11,919 nt of DNA, from NCBI GenBank assembly GCA_964520885.1, contig CAZFQD010000066.1, positions 1 to 11,919 of the forward strand, in the 5' to 3' direction. This DNA comes from CAZFQD01 sp964520885. Lineage in GTDB: Bacteria; Bacillota; Clostridia; Oscillospirales; SIG519. The position numbers and the translations under genes are program-made. This document shows, one piece after another, positions 7,217-11,919 of the stretch (the stretch's first letter is position 1; the number at the start of each line of letters is the position of its first letter). The notes beneath the pieces are model-generated. The model was not told where the DNA came from and searched no databases. It worked only from the letters and a program-made list of their open reading frames with translations.

Positions 7217-7954
7217 ATGTTAGATATTAAATATGACAGTAATACTATTATCAGTAAGCAAAACATTGTAAGAGAAATATTTTTAGAAAAATCTTCTAAC
7301 ATTAAAGACGGCAATATTACAAAAATAAGCATTAAGGATTTAGAAATTTTGTTTTTTATTTATGATGAAGTTTTTTTAAACAATTATTTTAAGGAAAATT
7401 ACAAAGGTATACTTAAATTTACCCTTTCTCATCAAATGACGAGGTCGGCAGGCATTACAAGAACACCAAAAAATATTTCAAAATTACCTTTTGAAAAGTA
7501 TCAATTTGAAATAAAAATATCACTTGATTTTTTATTTAATTATTATGAAACTTCTAATGAAAAATTAGTTAACGGCATTAAGACCAATAATTCATTAGAT
7601 GTATTATTATTGGTTTTTGAGCATGAAATTTGTCATATTATTGAATTTATTTATTTTTTTAAAAGTAGTTGTTATGGAAAAAGATATAAAAATTTAGCTA
7701 AAAATATTTTTATGCATACCGATAATCACCATAAATTAACAACTTTACCTGAACTCAATTTTATTAAATATGGCATAAAGCCCGGTGATATGGTTTCTTT
7801 TTCTTTTGAAGATAAACAATTAAAAGGTATTATTTATAGAATAAATAAAAACGCTGTTATTATGGTTGAGGATAAAAAGGGTAAATATTATAATAAAAGC
7901 AAAATGAGATTTTCTAAGTATTTAATCCCTCTTTCATTATGTGTAAAGTCATAG
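7217..7954 (+). CDS. SprT-like zinc-metalloprotease-fold protein with C-terminal small domain
   Basis: This 245-residue protein looks like a cytosolic SprT-type zincin; no target is known. A helical N-terminal part leads into TRSAGITR (75-82) and FEIKISLDFLF (97-107), which match the strand region before the active site in SprT-like proteins. HEICH at 136-140 is the HExxH zinc and catalytic motif, within LLVFEHEICHIIEF. The following GKRYKNLAKNIFMHTDNHHKL (154-174) aligns by eye with the HGxxF...FGHT segment of the family, but the position of the third zinc-binding His appears to be Tyr153. His167, His171 or His172 might substitute. From about 186 a small beta-rich domain begins IKPGDMVSFSF. 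AAAGG lies 9 nt before the ATG. It is the only plus-strand protein gene in the window, is divergent from pheST, and is convergent with sigF with a 6-nt overlap. Confidence 0.7.
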   Translation: MLDIKYDSNTIISKQNIVREIFLEKSSNIKDGNITKISIKDLEILFFIYDEVFLNNYFKENYKGILKFTLSHQMTRSAGITRTPKNISKLPFEKYQFEIKISLDFLFNYYETSNEKLVNGIKTNNSLDVLLLVFEHEICHIIEFIYFFKSSCYGKRYKNLAKNIFMHTDNHHKLTTLPELNFIKYGIKPGDMVSFSFEDKQLKGIIYRINKNAVIMVEDKKGKYYNKSKMRFSKYLIPLSLCVKS

Positions 7955-8662
7955 TGCTTTACGGAGAATTTCAATTATCTTTTTTTCTTTTCGTGAAATT
8001 TGAACTTGTGTCATATTTAGTATTTTTGCTGTTTGCTGTTGAGTTTTACCTCTTAAATAACGAAGACTTATTATCTGCCTTTCAATAGAAGGCAGATTTT
8101 TAATTTCCTCTTTTAGTGCAAATATTTCAGTTATTTGTTCGCTTTTATCAACACCAATAAAATCCGCTAAAACTGTATTATTGTCTTCTCTATTCGTTGG
8201 CTCATCAAGTGATAATGGAGTAAGACAAGCATCAAGCGACATTATTATATCCTCAATACTATCATTAGTTTCTTTGGCTATTTCGTTTATCGTAGGCTCT
8301 CTGTCAAGTTGTGCTGTTAATCTGTTTTTTGTTCTTAAAACTCTTAATGCAACCTCTTTTAAGTGTCTTCCAACTTTTATTGGTCCATCATCTCTAATAT
8401 ATCTTTTTATTTCACCTGCAATTACCGGCACAGCATAAGTTGAAAACTGTACTCCCCTTTCCAAATCAAAACTACGGGCTGCCTTCAAAAGTCCAATACA
8501 ACCTGCTTGAAAAAGGTCATCATATTCATAATGCCCAAAAAGCAATCTTCTTGTGGCACAATGAACTAAGCCCATATTATCACTTATGAGCTGTTGTTCT
8601 GCTTGTTTATCACCTAATCTTGCCTTTTTGATTAAATTAATATTATCATAGGTAATATTCAT
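7949..8662 (-). CDS. sigF: RNA polymerase sporulation sigma factor SigF
   Basis: SigF directs the first forespore-specific transcription after asymmetric division. The 237-residue protein has the sigma-70 layout. Region 2 spans about 25-95, with DLFQAGCIGLLKAARSFD (49-66), FSTYAVPVIAGEIKRYIRDDG (73-93) and the RDDG end typical of SigF/SigB/SigG. Region 3 spans about 95-150. Region 4 spans about 183-235, with the helix-turn-helix QQQTAKILNMTQVQISRKEKKI. SigF is preferred over SigG because the gene sits directly after spoIIAA and spoIIAB. It begins one base after the spoIIAB stop and has no clear Shine-Dalgarno sequence, so coupled translation is likely. In the usual final signature VSRLEKK the Leu is Lys here. 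The stop codon interlocks with that of the convergent SprT-like gene, and no intrinsic terminator follows. Confidence 0.97.
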   Translation of the reverse strand: MNITYDNINLIKKARLGDKQAEQQLISDNMGLVHCATRRLLFGHYEYDDLFQAGCIGLLKAARSFDLERGVQFSTYAVPVIAGEIKRYIRDDGPIKVGRHLKEVALRVLRTKNRLTAQLDREPTINEIAKETNDSIEDIIMSLDACLTPLSLDEPTNREDNNTVLADFIGVDKSEQITEIFALKEEIKNLPSIERQIISLRYLRGKTQQQTAKILNMTQVQISRKEKKIIEILRKAL

Positions 8663-8663
8663 T

Positions 8664-9104
8664 TTATTTAGCAGACTTAATTGAAAGCTTTTTTTGCATA
8701 AAAATTCTTGTGCCTTTACCTATAACTGATCTAACTCTCAATTTATCCATAAAGCTTTGCATTATTGTAAAGCCCATTCCTGCTCTATCCCCTGTATCTG
8801 ATGAGGTATATAAAGGCTCCATTGCCTTATCGATATTTTCAATTCCACAGCCTTTATCTCGAACAATAATACTTATTATGCCATCCCTATAAAGTTTTGC
8901 ACTTATGTAAACAATACCAAAATCGTTTTTGTAGCCGTGAACAATTGAATTTGTTACCGCTTCTGAAATGGCTGTTTTTAGTTCTGAAAGTTCATCTAAG
9001 GTGGGGTCTAACTGTGCCGCAAATGATGCTAATCCTACCCTTGCAAAGCCTTCATTTGCCGAACGACTTAAAAATTGTAACTTCATTTCATTAATACATT
9101 TCAT
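8664..9104 (-). CDS. spoIIAB: Anti-sigma F factor, serine kinase SpoIIAB
   Basis: SpoIIAB is a GHKL-fold protein that holds SigF inactive and uses ATP to phosphorylate SpoIIAA. In the forespore, unphosphorylated SpoIIAA displaces it from SigF. At 146 residues it is normal in length. The N-terminal SANEGFARVGLASFAAQLDP closely follows the Bacillus protein and includes the partner-contacting Arg22. The N box is EAVTNSIVHGY, with Glu48, Asn52 and His56. The G boxes are RDKGCGI (82-88, Asp83) and RAGMGFTIM (107-115), lining the ATP pocket. AAAGGA lies 8 nt before the ATG, and the gene begins 18 nt after spoIIAA. All key residues appear intact, so the partner switch should work. Confidence 0.97.
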   Translation of the reverse strand: MKCINEMKLQFLSRSANEGFARVGLASFAAQLDPTLDELSELKTAISEAVTNSIVHGYKNDFGIVYISAKLYRDGIISIIVRDKGCGIENIDKAMEPLYTSSDTGDRAGMGFTIMQSFMDKLRVRSVIGKGTRIFMQKKLSIKSAK

Positions 9105-9122
9105 ATTTTTATTCCTTTCTTT

Positions 9123-9428
9123 TTAATCCATTTTTACGAACTTTTGCAAACCAGCAAGATTAAGTACCTTTTTCACTTGATTGCATGTGTTTTTGACCTC
9201 TAATTTGCCTCCAATGGTGTTCATAGTTTTATACCTTCCAATAACTACAGCAATTCCCGAACTATCGGAAAATGAAACACTCTTAAAATCAAGCACTGTT
9301 CTTTTTGGTTTTGTCCTCTTAATCATTCCATCAATTTGTTCTTTAATTCCTTTAACTGCATGATGGTCAATTTCTCCATCTAAATAAGCAAACAATGTCT
9401 CTCCTGTGTTTTCAAATTTAACCTTCAA
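9123..9428 (-). CDS. spoIIAA: Anti-anti-sigma factor SpoIIAA (STAS domain)
   Basis: SpoIIAA is the small STAS-domain protein that, when unphosphorylated, binds SpoIIAB and releases SigF. The 101-residue product is somewhat shorter than the Bacillus protein of about 117. The core DFKSVSFSDSSGIAVVIGRYK (47-67) carries the phosphorylatable serine, most likely Ser57 of the DSSG loop, matching Ser58 in B. subtilis. The N-terminal strands (FENTGETLFAYLDGEIDHH) and the C-terminal VKNTCNQVKKVLNLAGL complete the fold. Translation starts at TTG, supported by AGGAGGT (9444-9438) 9 nt upstream, with no ATG close by. It is the first gene of the spoIIA operon. Dephosphorylation by SpoIIE is assumed from the pathway; that gene is not in the window. 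Confidence 0.96.
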   Translation of the reverse strand: MKVKFENTGETLFAYLDGEIDHHAVKGIKEQIDGMIKRTKPKRTVLDFKSVSFSDSSGIAVVIGRYKTMNTIGGKLEVKNTCNQVKKVLNLAGLQKFVKMD

Positions 9429-9437
9429 ACGATTTAT

Positions 9438-9444
9438 ACCTCCT
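9438..9444 (-). promoter_or_regulatory. Ribosome binding site fixing the TTG start of spoIIAA
   Basis: AGGAGGT is a near-perfect Shine-Dalgarno sequence 9 nt before TTG at 9428. It follows the T-run of the palindromic hairpin by only about 8 nt, so little space is left for a promoter between them. Confidence 0.8.
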
Positions 9445-9452
9445 TTTTATGT

Positions 9453-9488
9453 AAAAAAATAGCCTATACTATATAGTATAGGCTATTT
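9453..9488 (-). terminator. Perfect 32-bp palindrome with T-run, likely intrinsic terminator ahead of spoIIAA
   Basis: Positions 9457-9488 form an exact inverted repeat with 16-bp arms (half-site AATAGCCTATACTAT plus one flanking base) and no spacer. In minus-strand RNA it folds into a long hairpin followed by seven U residues (9459-9453), the layout of an intrinsic terminator for the DUF4349 gene upstream. In the plus direction the tail is TTTGTTTG, which is weaker. The dyad could also bind a protein as DNA. It lies between the only visible promoter-like sequence and spoIIAA. Confidence 0.75.
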
Positions 9489-9491
9489 GTT

Positions 9492-9520
9492 TGTCTAATA
9501 TTCGCACACTGTGCTGTCAA
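9492..9520 (-). promoter_or_regulatory. Candidate promoter for spoIIA, uncertain
   Basis: TTGACA (9520-9515), a 17-nt spacer and TAGACA (9497-9492) could form a promoter with a perfect -35 and a poor -10. Transcription would start near 9485, at the edge of the palindrome. I found no sequence matching the SigH pattern (AGGAwww and GAAT) expected for spoIIA in Bacillus. TGTCAAA on the plus strand (9515-9521) is one base from the Spo0A box TGTCGAA. Confidence 0.3.
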
Positions 9521-9528
9521 ATAAAATT

Positions 9529-10422
9529 TTATTTTGTATTTTTTCTAATTTTCTTTAATATAAAAAGCATAATAAATATTACTATTCCAATTACAACTGC
9601 AAAAGGAGCAATTGCTATTATTCCAAGAATTAGAATTTTTACTCCCTCAAACAGCACTTCTATTGAGGATTTAAACACAAACCCGATTTTACTCAAAAAA
9701 TTATCTGGCACTTTATCTTCAATTTTTTTAACCTCATCAATAATAATATTTACAGTAGCGAGTTCAACTAATGCATCAAGTTTTTTTAACTGTCCAGTTA
9801 ATTGTTCTATTTGAGTTCTTACTTGTGTCATTCTATTTTCAAGTTCTAATAATTCACTTAAAGTTTTAGCTTTTGTCTTAATTTCAAGAAGACACTCTTC
9901 TTCTATTTTCAATGATTTTATGCGAGTTTCAGTATCAAAATACTGTGATGTTACATCTTCTCCGCTTACACTACTATTTTTTACAACTCCAATACTCCCA
10001 ACATTTTTAAGAAATTCGTTTAACTTATCGGCAGGAATTCTAACAGTATATGTAGCTTTGCGAGTTGATTGCTTATCAATATTTTGGCTTGTTCCCTGAA
10101 CATTTGAGTTTTGAATAAAGCCTCCCGCAGTATTTACCAATGTTTCAAAAGAATTAATACAAGTATCATAATTTAGGGTTTCAATGTCCACCGTTGCAGT
10201 TTTAATTATTTTTCTTCCTACCAAAGCGTTTTCGGTTATTTCCAAAAGAGTGCTCGTTTTTTCGTTAGTATTATCTAATGCTATTTGCTGATTTGTTTCT
10301 CCGACAACTCTTTCATCCCCTTCACTATAATTCGTGGTTAATTGCTTACTTGAACAAGATGGCAACAAAATAATTGCAAACAAAATTACTGCCAAAAAAA
10401 TTGCGTTTAAAGATTTTTTCAT
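9529..10422 (-). CDS. DUF4349 domain lipoprotein with C-terminal membrane helix
   Basis: The function is unknown; the DUF4349 family consists of surface lipoproteins of Bacteria. The 297-residue protein begins with a signal peptide ending LLPSC, so lipid attachment is expected at Cys23. A low-complexity linker follows (24-65). The DUF4349 core then shows KIIKTATVDIET (71-82), GGFIQNSNV (100-108), YTVRIPADKLNEFLKNVGSIGVVKNSSVSGEDVTSQYFDTETRIKSL in segments across 125-171, and a predicted coiled coil at about 165-220 (LLELENRMTQVRTQIEQLTGQLKKLD). A transmembrane helix at about 261-289 ends in KKIRKNTK. The protein would therefore be anchored at both ends, with the coiled coil outside the cell. 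GGAGGGG lies 5 nt before the ATG. It lies 68 nt after the leucine-rich lipoprotein gene and may be co-transcribed with it. Confidence 0.9.
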   Translation of the reverse strand: MKKSLNAIFLAVILFAIILLPSCSSKQLTTNYSEGDERVVGETNQQIALDNTNEKTSTLLEITENALVGRKIIKTATVDIETLNYDTCINSFETLVNTAGGFIQNSNVQGTSQNIDKQSTRKATYTVRIPADKLNEFLKNVGSIGVVKNSSVSGEDVTSQYFDTETRIKSLKIEEECLLEIKTKAKTLSELLELENRMTQVRTQIEQLTGQLKKLDALVELATVNIIIDEVKKIEDKVPDNFLSKIGFVFKSSIEVLFEGVKILILGIIAIAPFAVVIGIVIFIMLFILKKIRKNTK

Positions 10423-10490
10423 TAATACCCCTCCAAAAATAATATATAATTGTTTAGACTAATTTATTAATAAAATGTTCCTTTTATTTG

Positions 10491-11432
10491 CTAATTTTGT
10501 ATTATTGCATTTGGATATTTTTGTTTTAGATTATTAAATAAAGTTTCATCACTTGAAATTGGGTTACCACCATATTTTAATACTAATAAATTTTTTGGGT
10601 TGAGATTTAATAAAGGTGTTCCATCAGTAATATTGCAATTAATTAGTTCAACTCTTTTTAAGGTTGTGCAGGTTGAAATTTTATTTAAACCCAATAATGT
10701 GAATTTAGATGCCCCGGCAAAAGCAACAATTTTTAATTCAACTAAAAAGTTTTGTGCAAAAAAAGGAGAAATATCCACAGTTATTGGTAACTCGTATTTG
10801 TCAACATCTTCCGGGAAGGTGCTGTTTTGAAAATATAATTCAATTTTCTTCAAGGATGGAATTTGTGATAATACCTTGTAACTTTTAATCAATTTTCTAT
10901 CAAATTTTTCAGGTGGATTTGTAGTAATTTTCCCATATTCGTAACTTTGCTTTAAATCTGCTCTAACAGATGCTGAAGAATAAAATTTTTCACTTGATAT
11001 ATAAAATGATGTAATTTTTAAAGTATCAAACTTTAAATCAAAACAATCAGATATTGTAACCCTTTCTGTATAAGTATTCTTATTAATTGGTCTATTCAAA
11101 TTTCTCAATATTATTGTTTTAAGAAGACTATCGTCAAAAACAAGTTCTTCTTCTAAATCATAAGGCAAGACTTCAGAACTTAAAGGTGCCTTTGAAGATT
11201 GATTAACATAAAAAACACCATTTCCATAAGTGATTTCGTCTTGTATTTTAACTTGATTTCCAGCAATAATAAAATTGCTTGCCAAAATTTCACTATTAAC
11301 AGCAGATGAGCTGTTCTCATTTAAAGAACTACTCTCATCTTCAATATTATATTTAACCTTAGTTATACCTTGATTACAGCTATTTAAAAGAAGTAAAGAC
11401 AACAAGAAAAATATCAATAATATTTTTTTCAA
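10491..11432 (-). CDS. Putative lipoprotein with degenerate leucine-rich repeats
   Basis: I do not recognise a named family. The 313-residue product starts with a signal peptide MKKILLIFFLLSLLLLNSC, with lipid attachment expected at Cys19. A Ser/Asn/Glu-rich linker follows (about 32-48), typical of exported proteins. From about residue 185 there are spaced leucine-type segments: IPSLKKIELYF, FLVELKIVAF, FTLLGLNKISTCTTLKRVELINCNITDGTPLLNL and NLLVLKYGGNPI. They are reminiscent of leucine-rich repeats in clostridial surface proteins, but the repeats are irregular, so this is an inference. The start is TTG, supported by AAAGGGG (11448-11442) 9 nt upstream and by the KK-hydrophobic signal sequence it opens. 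No membrane helix is seen beyond the signal peptide. It is expressed from its own promoter, divergent from tRNA-Lys. Confidence 0.8.
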   Translation of the reverse strand: MKKILLIFFLLSLLLLNSCNQGITKVKYNIEDESSSLNENSSSAVNSEILASNFIIAGNQVKIQDEITYGNGVFYVNQSSKAPLSSEVLPYDLEEELVFDDSLLKTIILRNLNRPINKNTYTERVTISDCFDLKFDTLKITSFYISSEKFYSSASVRADLKQSYEYGKITTNPPEKFDRKLIKSYKVLSQIPSLKKIELYFQNSTFPEDVDKYELPITVDISPFFAQNFLVELKIVAFAGASKFTLLGLNKISTCTTLKRVELINCNITDGTPLLNLNPKNLLVLKYGGNPISSDETLFNNLKQKYPNAIIQN

Positions 11433-11464
11433 AATTAATTACCCCTTTCATTTTATCTATTCTA

Positions 11465-11493
11465 ATTTTATCATTATAAAATGTTATAGTCAA
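11465..11493 (-). promoter_or_regulatory. Promoter of the lipoprotein genes
   Basis: TTGACT (11493-11488), a 17-nt spacer and TAAAAT (11470-11465), with TGA just before the -10 as an extended element, form a strong vegetative-type promoter. The start would be near 11458, giving a leader of about 26 nt before the TTG of the leucine-rich lipoprotein. Confidence 0.7.
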
Positions 11494-11561
11494 TAGTAAT
11501 AATTGAATATTACCCACATCTTATCAGCTTGATAGTGTTGCATTTGAAATTTCAATTCAAG

Positions 11562-11588
11562 AAAATTAAAAAAATTAAAAAAATTAAA
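11562..11588 (+). repeat. Three tandem copies of a 9-bp A/T repeat
   Basis: AAAATTAAA occurs three times head to tail and is followed by a partial copy. It lies 35 bp upstream of the -35 box of the tRNA-Lys promoter, where an A-rich element could act as an UP element; that role is inferred. The 238-bp gap between the lipoprotein and tRNA genes otherwise holds the two divergent promoters and a short palindrome TTGAAATTTCAA at 11544-11555. Confidence 0.7.
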
Positions 11589-11623
11589 AATTAAAAAAGC
11601 AGTAAAATACTAAAAAAAATTTG

Positions 11624-11652
11624 TTGACAAACAAATAATCGCTTGTTATAAT
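11624..11652 (+). promoter_or_regulatory. Consensus promoter of tRNA-Lys
   Basis: TTGACA (11624-11629), exactly 17 nt, and TATAAT (11647-11652) match the sigma-A consensus at all twelve positions. This fits a highly expressed stable RNA gene. The start would be near 11659, leaving about a dozen bases of 5' leader for RNase P to remove. Confidence 0.93.
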
Positions 11653-11670
11653 ATTTAAGCGGTCAAAAAT

Positions 11671-11746
11671 GATCCATTAGCTCAGTTGGTAGAGCACATG
11701 ACTTTTAATCATGGTGTCCGGGGTTCGACTCCCCGATGGTTCACCA
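11671..11746 (+). tRNA. tRNA-Lys (anticodon UUU), CCA encoded
   Basis: The 76-nt gene folds as a standard cloverleaf. The D stem is GCTC/GAGC with loop AGTTGGTA, the anticodon stem is CATGA/TCATG with loop CTTTTAA (anticodon TTT), and the T stem is CGGGG/CCCCG with loop TTCGACT. CCA is encoded at 11744-11746 after discriminator A. The acceptor stem GATCCAT/ATGGTTC pairs except at 3:70, which is U opposite U, where tRNA-Lys genes usually have C-G. All tertiary-contact bases look normal, so I call it a functional gene with one odd pair rather than a pseudogene. Confidence 0.95.
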
Positions 11747-11858
11747 AAACTCGGCTAACGCCGAGAAAGAAGAAAGAAGAAATAATAAAGAAGAATGTCG
11801 GTTATTTTGCTAACGCAAAATTATTTAAAAAGCCGAGTTTTGTATTTTTATTTTTTCT
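11745..11858 (+). terminator. Structured tail and T-rich terminator after tRNA-Lys
   Basis: The 12-nt arm CAAAACTCGGCT (11745-11756) is exactly complementary to AGCCGAGTTTTG (11831-11842). Two hairpins lie inside: CTCGGC/GCCGAG with loop TAAC (11750-11765) and ATTTTGC/GCAAAAT with loop TAAC (11804-11821). TCGGTT (11798-11803) can also pair with AGCCGA (11831-11836), one pair being G-U, stacking on the second hairpin. A long T-rich run begins at 11838 and continues past 11850. Some version of this must end tRNA transcription. The 5' arm reuses the last two bases of the tRNA CCA. The whole stretch between the tRNA and 11868 holds no gene. Confidence 0.75.
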
Positions 11859-11868
11859 TTTTTATTTT

Positions 11869-11919
11869 TTATTTCTCCACAAAATAAGTAGCTTCCATAT
11901 CAGCAGTAGAAAGTGCAAA
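11869..11919 (-). CDS. 3' end of an unidentified protein gene, cut by the window edge
   Basis: On the minus strand a frame open from the right edge reads FALSTADMEATYFVEK and stops at TAA (11871-11869). Sixteen codons are too few to name a family. It is plausible as a real C-terminus because the minus strand carries most genes here and the T-rich intergenic stretch begins directly after the stop. It converges on the tRNA-Lys transcript. Chance is a real alternative. Confidence 0.35.
   Translation of the reverse strand, partial: FALSTADMEATYFVEK

Noticed and set aside
7117..7332. A hydrophobic 71-codon minus-strand frame that could look like a small membrane protein
   Set aside because: It starts inside the SprT-like gene, has no Shine-Dalgarno sequence, and its hydrophobicity follows from A/T-rich DNA.
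10450..10490. A weak hairpin AATAAAA/TTTTATT between the two lipoprotein genes as a terminator
   Set aside because: The stem is seven A-T pairs only and no T-run follows, so it is unlikely to stop transcription.
11671..11919. tRNA-Lys 3' end as an attachment site of an integrated element
   Set aside because: No integrase gene and no second copy of the tRNA 3' sequence appear in the window; too little sequence lies downstream to judge.

Overview
The window is very AT-rich chromosomal DNA from a low-GC Gram-positive bacterium, most likely a spore-forming member of the Clostridia. The lineage call rests on four things: an intact spoIIAA-spoIIAB-sigF cassette, a T-box leader in front of pheST, an IreB-family protein, and lipobox-type lipoproteins with strong AGGAGG-like ribosome sites. 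Several genes start with TTG behind good Shine-Dalgarno sequences. No transposase, integrase, CRISPR array or phage gene was seen. I did not find a clear new multi-gene system; the unusual signals are mostly regulatory or structural.

Layout. Positions 1-3371 hold a minus-strand operon behind a good sigma-A-type promoter: ireB, an aldo/keto reductase with two [4Fe-4S] motifs, a small two-helix membrane protein, acpS, and nnr, which runs off the left edge. Positions 3382-7101 hold pheS-pheT on the minus strand. They sit behind a T-box leader whose candidate specifier is the Phe codon UUC and whose UGGU sequence fits an ACCA tRNA end. Divergent from it is a plus-strand gene (7217-7954) for a SprT-like HExxH protein. 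Its stop codon interlocks with that of sigF.

Positions 7949-9428 are the forespore sigma-F module on the minus strand: spoIIAA (anti-anti-sigma), spoIIAB (anti-sigma kinase) and sigF. A perfect 32-bp palindrome followed by a T-run lies just before spoIIAA. Positions 9529-11432 encode two lipoproteins, one of the DUF4349 family and one with weak leucine-rich-repeat character. At the right end is a tRNA-Lys(UUU) gene with a fully consensus promoter. It is followed by a set of alternative hairpins ending in a T-rich tract, and then by the last few codons of an unidentified minus-strand gene.

How the genes fit together. The left operon mixes envelope-kinase signalling (IreB), activation of acyl carrier protein (AcpS) and nicotinamide cofactor repair (Nnr). 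The centre is a synthetase operon sensing charged tRNA-Phe. The right half is the sporulation partner-switch. The most useful things to recheck are the palindrome before spoIIAA, the structured tail after tRNA-Lys with the U-U mismatch in its acceptor stem, and the apparent loss of the third zinc ligand in the SprT-like protein.
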